A stretch of 35,975 bases of DNA from CAYGZA01 sp964354135. GTDB lineage: Bacteria; Planctomycetota; Planctomycetia; Pirellulales; Thermoguttaceae. The notes beneath the pieces were generated by a model. That model did not search any database, was not told the DNA's origin, and saw only the letters and a program-made list of their open reading frames with translations. The position numbers and the translations under genes are program-made. The stretch covers positions 1-35,975 of the forward strand of contig CAYGZA010000021.1 in NCBI GenBank assembly GCA_964354135.1, read 5' to 3'. Shown here in pieces: positions 8,307 to 16,656 of this stretch (position 1 is the stretch's first letter; every line of letters begins with the position of its first letter).

Positions 8307-9830
8307 ATGAGCACGACGCCACAAGACAACCTGCTGGCTCGCTTGGCCGGCTGCGGAGAGCCGGGAGAGGGTCCGGACCCTTTTGCCGCGCTGGCCGCCA
8401 CCGAGCCCGATCACGATCTGCCTCAGAAGGCGCCCGAACAGCGGGACCCGAAACTCGAGGCCCTGCTCAGCCGCATCCAGACCCTGACCAAGGATATGGG
8501 AGCGGCGAAGCCGGGCGCCGAGCCGGGGGGAAGCCCGCCGCCGGGCGACGTGCAGGACGACAACCCCTTCCTCCCCGTCGAGCCCACGTCGTTCCGCGCC
8601 GCCGGACTGAGCGACAGCGAGGTCGAGGCCCTCATCCTCAAGTTCCTTCTGGCACGCGGCGACGCCTCGGGGCGCGACATCGCCGACCAGGTCAAGCTGC
8701 CCTTCGTCCTCATCGACGAGCTGCTGCGGCAGACGAAGACCGACCAACTGGTCGTTCACAAGGGCTCTGCCCCGATGAACGACTACCAGTACGAGCTCAC
8801 CGACCTGGGCCGCGAGCGGGGCCGCAGGTGCTCCCAGCACTGCACCTACTTCGGCGCCGCTCCCGTGGCGCTCCAGGACTACATCGACGCGGTCGAGGCC
8901 CAGTCCCTCACCAAGCAGCACCCCACCGAAGAGGATCTTCGCCGGGCCTTTCACGATCTCTTGTTGAGCGAGAAGATGTTCACACGGCTCGGCCCGGCAA
9001 TCAATTCCGGCCGCGGGCTGTTCTTGTTCGGGGCCCCGGGCAACGGCAAGACGAGCATCGCCGAGCGGGTGACCGCGACGTTCGGCAAGCACATCTGGAT
9101 TCCCCGCGCGATCGGCATCGACGGCGAGATCATCCGCCTCTTCGACCCGGTCAATCACCAGGAGGTCCCGCTGGCGGCCAACGAGGGGCTCTTGGACCAG
9201 CGTCAGGTCGACAAGCGCTGGGCGCGGATCCGCCGGCCGACGATCATCGCGGCCGGCGAGCTGACGATGTCTTCCCTGGAAGTGACGCTCAACACCTCGA
9301 CCGGCATCTCCGAGGCGCCCCTGCAACTGAAGAGCAACTGCGGGACCCTGGTGATCGACGACTTCGGCCGCCAGCGGATGCGGATCGAGGAGCTCTTGAA
9401 CCGCTGGATCGTGCCCCTGGAAAAGCACTACGACTTCCTCAACCTCCCCAACGGCAAGAAGATCCAGGTCCCCTTCGACCAGTTGCTCGTCTTCTCGACG
9501 AACCTGGAGCCCCGGGACCTCGTCGACGAGGCGTTCCTGCGGCGAATCCCCTACAAGATCGAAGTGCTCGATCCCACCGAGCAGGAGTTCCGCGAGCTGT
9601 TCGAGACGATGGCCAAGGAGATGGGCTTCCAGTACTCCCCGGAGACGATCGACTACCTCGTCGACCGGCATTTCAGGCAGGCCGACCGCCCCATGCGATT
9701 CTGCCAGCCCCGCGACCTCCTGTTCCAGGTTCGCAGCTACTGCACCTTCCTCAAGAGACCGCTGGAGCTGACCGGCGAGTACTTCGACCTGGCCTGCGAG
9801 AACTACTTCGCCATCATGACGGGGCGCTAA
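8307..9830 (+). CDS. AAA+ ATPase with N-terminal winged-helix-like region
   Basis: A soluble 507-residue protein. Residues 1-90 are low-complexity and acidic/proline-rich. About 95-175 looks like a winged-helix module (GLSDSEVEALILKFLLARG, then DIADQVKLPFVLIDELLRQ). The AAA+ domain has Walker A GAPGNGKT at 242-249, Walker B VIDD at 349-352, a sensor-1 region VFSTNLEP, and an arginine pair in FLRRIPYKIEV. ATG at 8307 is preceded directly by AGGGAG. The gene stands alone on the plus strand. The family is known from planctomycete genomes only as an uncharacterised ATPase as far as I can tell; a regulator or remodelling role is an inference from the wHTH-AAA+ architecture. Confidence 0.85.
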   Translation: MSTTPQDNLLARLAGCGEPGEGPDPFAALAATEPDHDLPQKAPEQRDPKLEALLSRIQTLTKDMGAAKPGAEPGGSPPPGDVQDDNPFLPVEPTSFRAAGLSDSEVEALILKFLLARGDASGRDIADQVKLPFVLIDELLRQTKTDQLVVHKGSAPMNDYQYELTDLGRERGRRCSQHCTYFGAAPVALQDYIDAVEAQSLTKQHPTEEDLRRAFHDLLLSEKMFTRLGPAINSGRGLFLFGAPGNGKTSIAERVTATFGKHIWIPRAIGIDGEIIRLFDPVNHQEVPLAANEGLLDQRQVDKRWARIRRPTIIAAGELTMSSLEVTLNTSTGISEAPLQLKSNCGTLVIDDFGRQRMRIEELLNRWIVPLEKHYDFLNLPNGKKIQVPFDQLLVFSTNLEPRDLVDEAFLRRIPYKIEVLDPTEQEFRELFETMAKEMGFQYSPETIDYLVDRHFRQADRPMRFCQPRDLLFQVRSYCTFLKRPLELTGEYFDLACENYFAIMTGR

Positions 9831-10140
9831 CGTGGCCGGGCGACCTCGGCCATTCCGCCGCCCCAAGAAGCCACTTAAGTCCTTATGCGGCAAAGGATTA
9901 CGATTTGGCCGTTTCTCGCCCAAAACGTGCCAAACGCCTCATATTGGCCACAATCCGATTTAGGCCACTTCAGAGGCGGCCGCAGGCCCGAGGGTGGTCA
10001 ACAAGGGCAGAGAACAGTAGGCAGAAGGCCGCGTTGTACGATGGGCCCGGCAATGGCGACGTCTTCACGGCGTCGGCCCGGCTCTGAACTCCAAACCGGG
10101 CCGACACGGCCCGGCTCTGAACCTTGAACCCCAGCCCCTT
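9831..10140. other. Non-coding region with AT-rich islet and hairpin
   Basis: No gene is seen. At 9870-9990 there is a noticeably AT-richer stretch containing three TTGGCC/TAGGCC-type motifs. At 10072-10105 there is a 10-bp inverted repeat (GTCGGCCCGG/CCGGGCCGAC, 14-nt loop), followed at 10107-10122 by a second copy of its left arm and loop start. Confidence 0.6.
10072..10105. terminator. 10-bp hairpin between convergent units
   Basis: Perfect arms at 10072-10081 and 10096-10105 with a 14-nt loop. There is no T tract, so Rho-independent termination is uncertain; a repeated structural element is equally possible. Confidence 0.35.
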
Positions 10141-10265
10141 TCAGACCACCTTCGTCACGCCCGGGATCGCGCAGGGATAGACGCCGTCGGCGTCGGGCAC
10201 GACCGGCGGCTTGGCGTCCCAGGCGTAGCGGTCGGGGGCCAAGGGCAGTTGCGATTTCGTTTCTC
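10141..10265 (-). pseudogene. C-terminal remnant of an unidentified protein gene
   Basis: Reading the minus strand to the TGA at 10143-10141 gives about 36 codons with almost exclusively G/C third positions: QLPLAPDRYAWDAKPPVV, then PDADGVYPCAIPGVTKVV and stop. The codon bias and the ordered, non-repetitive residues look like the end of a real protein. The frame is closed upstream by a TGA near 10266 and has no start codon, so the rest of the gene has been lost. I do not recognise the parent family. Confidence 0.5.
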
Positions 10266-10276
10266 AACAACGTTGC

Positions 10277-10305
10277 GTGACTGCGGGAGGGCAGTCACTT
10301 TCTCT
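10277..10305 (+). terminator. Rho-independent terminator-like hairpin
   Basis: Perfect 8-bp arms GTGACTGC/GCAGTCAC with a 6-nt loop, followed by TTTCTCT on the plus strand. It lies beyond the 3' end of the AAA+ gene, facing the convergent acyltransferase gene. Confidence 0.5.
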
Positions 10306-10329
10306 CCGCCCGGCCGGGTCACGTGTGCC

Positions 10330-11586
10330 TTACACCTTCACGAACGTCCGCTTGCGATACATGTACAAGAGGATCAGCCACAGGATCAGGAAGGCGCCCA
10401 GGGGATTGATCGCCTCACTGATGCTCTGCCAGGTCTTGGCCGGCAGGTTCCACGGCCCATCCAGGCCCCAGACGTGCCGGGTCACGCCCGCGAGGAGACC
10501 GTCGGCGATCTTGTTGAACTGAACCAGGTGCCAAACCACGTAGGCGAAGATCGAGTTCACCCCGATGACAATGAAGAACCAGCAGAGGATTCGGAGCCGG
10601 ATGACGTCGATCACGAGGTAGAACGCCGCCAAGAGGAGATAGCTCCAGCCGGCGGCCCAAAGGACCATCGAGCTGGACCATATGTGCTTGATGCAAGGGA
10701 ACCGCCAGGCGCCGAGGAGCGTGAACCCAGCCCAGCCCTCGAATGTCCTGATCCAGTCCTCGAACGCCCCAGACCACACGCTGCCCAGCCCGAGGCAGAC
10801 CCCGCCCAGAAGGATCAGCCAGCCGACCTTTGTTAGTCCGGACAAGGAGGACTTCAGGACGCGGCCGCCGAATACGCCCAAGAGCACCGTCGCCGCGAAG
10901 CCCATGCTGCTGAGGATCCAGGTGTAGGCCCCGGCGCCGCCGGTGGCGTCGCGGAAGTGCTGGAGGACGGTCTGGTCGAGGTACAGTGCCAGATTCGCCT
11001 TTTCGGTGAGCGTTCCGGCGGGATTGTCGCCGAATGGCACCAGGCACATCACCAGGCAGTAGCCCACCAAGAGCAGGGCGGCCGCGATGACCTGGACAAT
11101 CAATGGGAAGTGCAGGATGAGAATCGCCGACACCAGATAGCCAGCGGCGATCGCTTGGAGCGTGTTCGAGTAAAAGGCAACCGGGAAAATGTCGAAATCC
11201 AAGAGGTGTCCCTGCACGACCATTCCCAAGACCCAAAGGACCAGCACGCGGCGGAAGACCCGCCAATAGGCGTCGAGGATCCCTTGGCCTTCCTCCCTCC
11301 GCTTGGCGAAGGCCAGGGGCATGGCCGCACCCACGATGAACAGGAACAGCGGCATGATCATGTCCCAGGCAGAGAAGCCCTCCCAGGCCGGGTGCTTTAT
11401 CTGTTCCGCGAACCAGTCCGGCAGCGGGTCGCGAAAGATCTTGACGATGGCGATCACCAGCGGGCCACCCCCGATGATCCAGAACATGTCGAATCCGCGC
11501 AAGGCGTCGATCGAGAGGATCCGCCCGCCTGTCTGGGCCTTCTGGGCTGCCTTTCCTGCCGGCAGCGGTTGTGTCGGAGTGTTCAT
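10330..11586 (-). CDS. Membrane acyltransferase-like protein (DUF5009/HGSNAT type)
   Basis: A 418-residue polytopic inner-membrane protein with about ten hydrophobic segments. The N-terminal signature RILSIDALRGFDMFWIIGG marks the DUF5009/heparan-alpha-glucosaminide N-acetyltransferase-like family, whose eukaryotic members transfer acetyl groups across the membrane to glucosamine. A second motif, WDMIMPLFLFIVGAAMPLAF, fits the same family. ATG at 11586 has GGAGG nine nt upstream. An acetyl-transfer role on cell-surface or imported sugars is family-based inference. The gene is monocistronic and divergent from the HlyD gene. Confidence 0.85.
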   Translation of the reverse strand: MNTPTQPLPAGKAAQKAQTGGRILSIDALRGFDMFWIIGGGPLVIAIVKIFRDPLPDWFAEQIKHPAWEGFSAWDMIMPLFLFIVGAAMPLAFAKRREEGQGILDAYWRVFRRVLVLWVLGMVVQGHLLDFDIFPVAFYSNTLQAIAAGYLVSAILILHFPLIVQVIAAALLLVGYCLVMCLVPFGDNPAGTLTEKANLALYLDQTVLQHFRDATGGAGAYTWILSSMGFAATVLLGVFGGRVLKSSLSGLTKVGWLILLGGVCLGLGSVWSGAFEDWIRTFEGWAGFTLLGAWRFPCIKHIWSSSMVLWAAGWSYLLLAAFYLVIDVIRLRILCWFFIVIGVNSIFAYVVWHLVQFNKIADGLLAGVTRHVWGLDGPWNLPAKTWQSISEAINPLGAFLILWLILLYMYRKRTFVKV

Positions 11587-11910
11587 GAGAGGACCTCCTC
11601 CAAGGGTCTGGCTGCCCCGCGACCAGATTATCCCCTCCGCTCCGACCGGATGCAATATCTGCAAACGCGTCAAACGGCAGGGCCGAAAAAGGGGGCCGGC
11701 ATGGGGGGCCGCCTTCGTCGACGGGTGCAGTCATTCTTCCCGGACAGACTGGGCAGGAGTGGACGCACACGCTGGAAACCGGGGAGCGGAGTTGCTACAA
11801 TAGAGGCCACATTCCCCGGAGCCACACCCTAGCATTCGCCCGGGCGACATGCTAATATCCTCGTTGAATGTCACGCCGACGGAAACTGGGTATCGGAAGG
11901 TGGCCTTCTG
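11587..11910. other. Divergent promoter region
   Basis: A 324-bp spacer between the acyltransferase and the HlyD gene. It holds the plus-strand promoter candidate at 11773-11801. No gene is supported here. Confidence 0.6.
11773..11801 (+). promoter_or_regulatory. Promoter candidate of the HlyD gene
   Basis: TGGAAA (11773-11778), 17-bp spacer, TACAAT (11796-11801). TACAAT recurs as the -10 box of several genes in this window (16743, 20286 on minus). Confidence 0.45.
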
Positions 11911-13377
11911 ATGGGCCGAGTCCTGCGGATCTGCCGGAGAGGGTTCTTCCGCGTACCCGCGTTCGCCGCGGTAGCGCTGGTGGTCGCGACGCCGTTTCTC
12001 CTCGGGAACTTCTGGGCCAGTCCCGGAGCGTCGCCGGGTGGGCCCGGACCCTTGACCTGCTGCATTACCCGAGGGGAGTTTCTCCACGTGGTCTCGGCCA
12101 AGGGGGCGGTCGAGAGCGCCGCCAATGCCGAGGTCCGCTGTGAGGTTCGGGCCCATCACGGCTCGTGGCTGAGGATCCTGGAAGTCGTGCCGGAAGGGAC
12201 CTACGTCGAGCCCGGCGACTTCCTGATCCAGCTCGACTCGTCGGGGCTGGAAACCGAGCGGAACCAGCAGCAGATCGTCTGCGAGCAGGCGCGGGCGGAG
12301 GTCGCTCACTTCCTGAGCGCCTGCGAGGCCGCGGAGATTGCGGAGCGGGACTACATGGAAGGGGAGTATTCGCTGAGCCGGCGGGAAGCGGATCTGGCCG
12401 TCTTCGTCGCGCAAGATCGCTTGCGCAGGGCCGAGCAGTCCGTCGAGGCCGGTCGGAGGCTGGAGGCCCGGGGCTACCTGACCGCCCAGCAGTTGCGGGC
12501 CGACGAATTCGCGCTCGAAACCGCCCGGACCGAGCTGAGGATGGCCGAGGCGAGGCTGCGCGTGTTGGAGAACTGCACCAAGCGGAGAAGGCTCACGCAG
12601 CTCCAAAGCGCCGTAGCCGCCGGCAGAGCGCAGTTGGCGGCCGCGGAGGCCAACCTCAAGCTGAACGACCAGAGGCTCGCCGAGATCGACGATCAGATCC
12701 GGAAGTGTACCATCCGCGCGCCCGTCCCGGGCACCGTGGTGCTTGCCCACATGTTCCACAACGACCACAGCCACATGGTCGAGCCGGGGGAATCGACGAT
12801 GGAGGGGCGCGTGCTGGTCCGCCTCCCGGACTTCCGCCACATGCAGGTCCGGGCGAAGATCGAGGAAGACAAGATCGCCCACGTAAAGCCCGGGCTGCCG
12901 GCGGCGATTCGCCTCGAGGGATTCCCGGACGTGGCGTTGTGCGGGCGCGTGGTCGCGATCAACGAGTACCCCGAGGCGGAAGACTGGCACGGCTCCGATA
13001 TCAAGCAGTACAAGACGACGATCGCCATCGAGACGCCGCTGGAGGACATGCGGCCGGGGATGACCGCCGAGCTGAGAGTCTGCGTCCGGCGGCTCGATAG
13101 CGAGCTGCAGGTGCCCTCTCAGGCCGTGCTGCGACACGGCGGAAAGGCATATTGCATCAGCGTCGACCGGGACCGCTGGGAGGCGCACGAGGTATCGCTC
13201 GGCCCCAGCAACGGGATCTCCACAGTGGTCCGCGGCAGTCTCGAAGAAGGCCAGAGGGTTGTCCTGACTCCCGCTTCTTGCCGCGACAAGGTCTCTCTGC
13301 CCGAACCGCCGGACAAGTACGAGACCCTGCTGCCGAGCGCCCGCAGCGGGCCGGATCGCATGGCTCAACTACACTAG
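11911..13377 (+). CDS. HlyD-family periplasmic adaptor (membrane fusion protein)
   Basis: A 488-residue envelope protein. A single membrane anchor at about 15-33 (FAAVALVVATPFLLG) is followed by a lipoyl/barrel-sandwich half, a long Ala/Glu/Arg-rich coiled-coil hairpin at about 125-255, the returning lipoyl half (IRAPVPGTVV) and beta-barrel domains (KIEEDKIAHVKPGLPAAIRLEG). Such adaptors bridge an inner-membrane transporter to an outer-membrane channel. No transporter or TolC-like gene is adjacent, so the partners must be encoded elsewhere. GGAAGG lies about 10 nt before the ATG. It is followed 33 bp later by the zinc-ribbon gene, probably in one transcript. Confidence 0.85.
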   Translation: MGRVLRICRRGFFRVPAFAAVALVVATPFLLGNFWASPGASPGGPGPLTCCITRGEFLHVVSAKGAVESAANAEVRCEVRAHHGSWLRILEVVPEGTYVEPGDFLIQLDSSGLETERNQQQIVCEQARAEVAHFLSACEAAEIAERDYMEGEYSLSRREADLAVFVAQDRLRRAEQSVEAGRRLEARGYLTAQQLRADEFALETARTELRMAEARLRVLENCTKRRRLTQLQSAVAAGRAQLAAAEANLKLNDQRLAEIDDQIRKCTIRAPVPGTVVLAHMFHNDHSHMVEPGESTMEGRVLVRLPDFRHMQVRAKIEEDKIAHVKPGLPAAIRLEGFPDVALCGRVVAINEYPEAEDWHGSDIKQYKTTIAIETPLEDMRPGMTAELRVCVRRLDSELQVPSQAVLRHGGKAYCISVDRDRWEAHEVSLGPSNGISTVVRGSLEEGQRVVLTPASCRDKVSLPEPPDKYETLLPSARSGPDRMAQLH

Positions 13378-13410
13378 GCGGGGTTTCTCGATCCTTGGAG
13401 GGCGAACACG

Positions 13411-14094
13411 GTGCAGCCGGAATCGGGGGAGAAGCACGCCGCGGCCGTCGAGGAATTCAACCGCCACGAGAAGCGCGGCGACGGGGCCCGCGCGGCCGAC
13501 GGCCTCTCCAGCGGCCTCACGCTGCTCAAGAACCTGCTCTATGCCCGCCTGCACCAGGACGTAGAGACGATCTACGGGCGGGATTCCATGCTGATGCCCG
13601 TTTCCGAGCAGAAAACGGAGCGGGCCGCCAAGGCCGAGATCGAGCTGTTCCAGATTGCCGAATCCGCGGCCGCGGCCCGGGACCGCGGCTACGTCAGCTC
13701 CCAGGACGAATGGTGCTTGGGCTGGCTGGCCCGGCTGCGGCTCGGCGAAGGCAAAGCGGACGCCGGCGTGCTGGAGCGGCTCGGCCGCTATTACGCCCAA
13801 GGCCCGGAGGAAAGGCGGCGGGCCTTCAGCAACGCGTTGGCCAAGGTGCTCCCGGAGTCGGGGCGGGCCCCGCTGGTGCTCTTGCGGCTCGTGCCGCTTT
13901 GCGTGCAGATTGCCACGGCCCTGGCGTTTGGGGACCACCGCGGCGCGGAAGAGCTGCGGCGCCGCCAGGCGGAGGACCTGCCGGCAATCGCCGACTGCCG
14001 CGAATGCCTCGGCAAGCTGCTGCCCAACGGCGAGCTGTGCCTCCGCTGCGGCAACCCGCTGTGGAAATCGTCCTGGCTCATGGAAGCCGATTAG
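13411..14094 (+). CDS. Uncharacterised protein with C-terminal zinc ribbon
   Basis: A 227-residue soluble protein not recognised beyond its tail. The body is helical and rich in Ala, Arg, Glu and Leu. The C-terminus has two CxxC pairs (CRECLGKLLPNGELCLRCG) that would form a zinc ribbon. The start is GTG at 13411 with GGAGGG about 11 nt upstream. It lies 33 bp after the HlyD gene and 77 bp before the oxidoreductase, so co-transcription is likely. Strong G/C third positions support the frame. Confidence 0.8.
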   Translation: MQPESGEKHAAAVEEFNRHEKRGDGARAADGLSSGLTLLKNLLYARLHQDVETIYGRDSMLMPVSEQKTERAAKAEIELFQIAESAAAARDRGYVSSQDEWCLGWLARLRLGEGKADAGVLERLGRYYAQGPEERRRAFSNALAKVLPESGRAPLVLLRLVPLCVQIATALAFGDHRGAEELRRRQAEDLPAIADCRECLGKLLPNGELCLRCGNPLWKSSWLMEAD

Positions 14095-14171
14095 GCGGGG
14101 TGGCTCGGTCTCGGGGGGGCGAGGCTTCTGCCGAGCCCGACGAGAACCGTCAAGAGGAAAGGAGATGCCCG

Positions 14172-15518
14172 ATGCAAAGGCGGCAATTCCTCGGACGCGC
14201 GGTGCAAACGGCGGCCGTCGCTGCGACGGGCGCCCTATCGGCCGACGCGGTCCTCGGCGCCAACGACCGCGTGCGCGTCGCCCTGGTCGGCTGCGGCTCG
14301 CGGGGCACGGTCCTCGCCAAGGCGCTCCGCGAGGTGCCGAATGCCGAGCTGGTCGGCGCCTGCGACGTCTATGAGCCGCGCGCTGCCGCGGTCAAGGAGT
14401 GGGTCGGGCCGGCCTGCCGCGCCTACCGCGATTTCCGGCACGTGCTCGACCGGAAAGACGTGGACGCGCTCATCGTGGCCACGCCGGACCACTGGCACGC
14501 CATCCCGACGATCCTGGCCTGCCGGGCGGGGAAGGACGTCTACGTCGAGAAGCCGCCGGGCCACAACGTCAAGGAGGGTCGCGCGATGGTGGAAGCCGCA
14601 CGCCGCCACCACCGCATTGTCCAGACCGGCATCCAGCACCGCTCCGCCGGGCACTATCGCCGGGCCGCCGAGATAGTCCGAAGCGGGGACCTGGGGCCGG
14701 TCCACTTCGTGCGGATCTGGAACTACGTCAACATGTTTCCCGAGGGAATCGGGCGAGCCCCGAACTCCGACCCGCCGCAGGGCCTTGACTGGGACTTCTA
14801 TCTCGGGCCGGCGCCTCGTGTCCCCTTCAACAAGAATCGGTTCGTCGGCACGTATCGCTGGTTCTGGGACTACGGCGGCGGCATGGTGACCGACTACGGG
14901 ACGCACCGCTTCGACAGCCTGCACCAGGTGATGGGCATCGATGCACCGCGGGCCGTGACCGCCTCGGGTCGGCGCTACGAGCTGAAAGACGGCGCCGAAA
15001 CCCCGGACGTCGTCCAGGTCACCTACGAGTACCCGGGGTTCATCCTCAGCTACGAGGCCAGCATGCTCAACGGGCACGGCACGGGGGGCCGCACGCCTGG
15101 CCGAGACTATTACCAGGCCCGCGGCAAAGACGATCGCCCGCACGGCGAGGCATTCTACGGCACCAACGGCGTGCTGGTGTCGGACCGGCTCGGGTTTGAG
15201 GTCTATCCCGAACTCGCGCCCGCGTCGCAGCATGGCCGCGCGGCCGGGTTCCGCACGGCCAAGAAGGAGGCCGGCGCCCAGGACGCCACGGCGCTGCACG
15301 TGAAGGACTTCATCGGGTGCGTCCGGTCGCGGAACCGTCCCGCGGCCGACGTCGCGGTCGGACACCGCGCCAGCATCGTCGCCCATCTGGGCAACATCGC
15401 CTACCGCACGGGCAGCAAGATCCGCTGGGACGCGGCCAAAGAAGAGATCGTCGGCGATCCGGAGGCATCCCGGCTGCTCGGTCGAAAAGCCCGCGCACCG
15501 TGGGATTCGATAATTTAG
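14172..15518 (+). CDS. Tat-exported Gfo/Idh/MocA-family oxidoreductase
   Basis: A 448-residue NAD(P)-dependent oxidoreductase. The N-terminal RRQFLG with a hydrophobic stretch and an Ala-rich cleavage region is a Tat signal, typical of planctomycete members that fold with cofactor before export. The Rossmann fold follows (VALVGCGSRG near 37-46). The family motif VEKPPGHNV carries the catalytic Lys, and DYGTHRFD matches the conserved GxHxxD site. Substrates in the family are sugars and inositols; the specific one is unknown. ATG at 14172 is chosen because it opens directly on the twin-arginine motif and follows GGAAAGGAG; an earlier ATG at 14165 is out of frame. Confidence 0.9.
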   Translation: MQRRQFLGRAVQTAAVAATGALSADAVLGANDRVRVALVGCGSRGTVLAKALREVPNAELVGACDVYEPRAAAVKEWVGPACRAYRDFRHVLDRKDVDALIVATPDHWHAIPTILACRAGKDVYVEKPPGHNVKEGRAMVEAARRHHRIVQTGIQHRSAGHYRRAAEIVRSGDLGPVHFVRIWNYVNMFPEGIGRAPNSDPPQGLDWDFYLGPAPRVPFNKNRFVGTYRWFWDYGGGMVTDYGTHRFDSLHQVMGIDAPRAVTASGRRYELKDGAETPDVVQVTYEYPGFILSYEASMLNGHGTGGRTPGRDYYQARGKDDRPHGEAFYGTNGVLVSDRLGFEVYPELAPASQHGRAAGFRTAKKEAGAQDATALHVKDFIGCVRSRNRPAADVAVGHRASIVAHLGNIAYRTGSKIRWDAAKEEIVGDPEASRLLGRKARAPWDSII

Positions 15519-15721
15519 CGAAAATAGGGAAAGGAGTCAGGAACGAGTTGAGGCCCCGATTCCGCGGTCGGCGCTACGGGCCTTGCCCGGGCCGTCCCGC
15601 CCGTTGTCCCCAGCGAAAAGCCGCAAGGAACGCCCCTGGCACCGTTTTGCGTCTCCACGTTTCTTCCAGCCGAGGGGGGGGCCTGCGGGGGGGCTCTGTT
15701 CAGCGGACGGCGAAACCCCCA
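15519..15721. other. Non-coding region upstream of the cold-shock unit
   Basis: About 200 bp with no gene and no clear terminator after the oxidoreductase. Confidence 0.5.
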
Positions 15722-15750
15722 TTTCCTTTATCGGGCGTGCGTGCTATACT
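15722..15750 (+). promoter_or_regulatory. Promoter of the csp-RRM unit
   Basis: -10 box TATACT (15745-15750, 5/6) with a weak -35 TTTCCT 17 bp upstream. The predicted start near 15757 gives a leader of about 230 nt before the cold-shock gene, a length typical of cold-shock mRNAs whose leaders act as thermosensors. The leader itself (15757-15989) encodes nothing recognisable. Confidence 0.5.
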
Positions 15751-15989
15751 AGTAGCGATAGTGGTGAGAAGCTGAGAAGCAATGTGAGCCCCGACTCATT
15801 CCAAGTGCTCTCGTTCTGGTCACCCTGCGATTCGCGTGCCGGCGGCCTTTCTTTAGGGCGCCGATCCCCAATTGCGGTTGATTTTCTCCCTCTAGCGTTC
15901 GGCCGCGATCTTCCTTAACGGGAAGGGGCTCTGGGTGAAGACATGGCGGCCGTTGTGCGTTTTTTGCTTTTTCTTGAAGGAGTGGCAGT

Positions 15990-16187
15990 ATGCCGCAAGG
16001 GACGATCAAAAAAGTGATCGCTGACAGAGGGTTTGGATTCATTGAGGGAGAACGAGGTGAGCTGTTCTTCCACCACAGCGCCGTCGAGGGAGCGAGCATC
16101 GAGTCGCTGCGGGTCGGACAGGGGGTGACCTACGAAGAGGGACGCGGCCCGAAAGGTCCTCGCGCCCAGAACGTCAGGCCGGTGTGA
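15990..16187 (+). CDS. Cold-shock-domain protein (CspA family)
   Basis: A 65-residue single-stranded nucleic-acid chaperone. The cold-shock domain fills the whole protein: RNP1-like GFGFIEG (residues 14-20) and RNP2-like LFFHHS (25-30), with the final strand RAQNVRPV. It melts RNA secondary structure. AAGGAG lies about 8 nt before the ATG. It is 24 bp upstream of the RRM gene and shares its terminator. Confidence 0.93.
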   Translation: MPQGTIKKVIADRGFGFIEGERGELFFHHSAVEGASIESLRVGQGVTYEEGRGPKGPRAQNVRPV

Positions 16188-16211
16188 ACCGTCAGATCGA
16201 AGGAGCTTTTC

Positions 16212-16514
16212 ATGACAAGTATTTACGTGGGTAATCTGGCGCACAGCGCCACGGAAGAGGATCTCCGGCAGGCGTTCGGCCAATTCGGGACCGTGTCGGG
16301 CGTGAACATCATCAAGGACCGCGAGACGGGCCGTCCCCGCGGTTTTGCGTTCGTCGATATGCCGGACGGCAACGAGGCGGCCAATGCGATCAAGGAGATG
16401 AACCTCAAGGAGATCAGCGGCCGGTCGGTCACCGTGAACGAAGCCCGGCCCAAGACCGATCGCCCCCGCCGAAGTGGTGGCGGTGGTGGCGGCGGCGGTG
16501 GTCGCCGCTGGTAA
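16212..16514 (+). CDS. RRM-type RNA-binding protein with glycine-rich tail
   Basis: A 100-residue protein with one RNA recognition motif: RNP2 IYVGNL at 4-9 and RNP1 RGFAFVDM at 43-50, then a Gly-Arg tail ending GGGGRRW. It resembles the cyanobacterial Rbp proteins, which are cold-induced. AAGGAG lies 7 nt before the ATG. Being in one transcript with a cold-shock protein supports an RNA-chaperone role at low temperature, which is inference. Confidence 0.93.
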   Translation: MTSIYVGNLAHSATEEDLRQAFGQFGTVSGVNIIKDRETGRPRGFAFVDMPDGNEAANAIKEMNLKEISGRSVTVNEARPKTDRPRRSGGGGGGGGGRRW

Positions 16515-16523
16515 GAAACCGTA

Positions 16524-16578
16524 GGACGGAATTGTATTCCGTCCCGTGGAACAAGTAGGACGGGATCGAATCCCGTCC
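16524..16578. repeat. Two tandem perfect palindromes
   Basis: Unit 1 (16524-16544): GGACGGAAT, 3-nt loop, ATTCCGTCC. Unit 2 (16558-16578): GGACGGGAT, 3-nt loop, ATCCCGTCC. Both are preceded by GTA. They sit directly after the RRM stop codon and before the terminator. Confidence 0.8.
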
Positions 16579-16605
16579 CATAGTGCGGACGAGTCGCGAT
16601 CAACG

Positions 16606-16638
16606 AGACTTCCGAAGTCTTGGAGACTTCGGAAGTCT
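16606..16638. repeat. 15-bp perfect inverted repeat with 3-nt loop
   Basis: Arms AGACTTCCGAAGTCT (16606-16620) and AGACTTCGGAAGTCT (16624-16638), loop TGG. Each arm is itself nearly palindromic around its centre, so the element is both a direct and an inverted repeat. Confidence 0.8.
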
Positions 16639-16656
16639 TCGCGTCGCCATGATTCT

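Noticed and set aside
9833..9852. Terminator directly after the AAA+ gene (TGGCCG/CGGCCA stem)
   Set aside because: Only six pairs and no T tract.
8256..9923. A 555-codon minus-strand frame opposite the AAA+ gene
   Set aside because: Composition typical of antisense frames in GC-rich DNA (Leu/Val/Gly/Arg-rich) with no motif.
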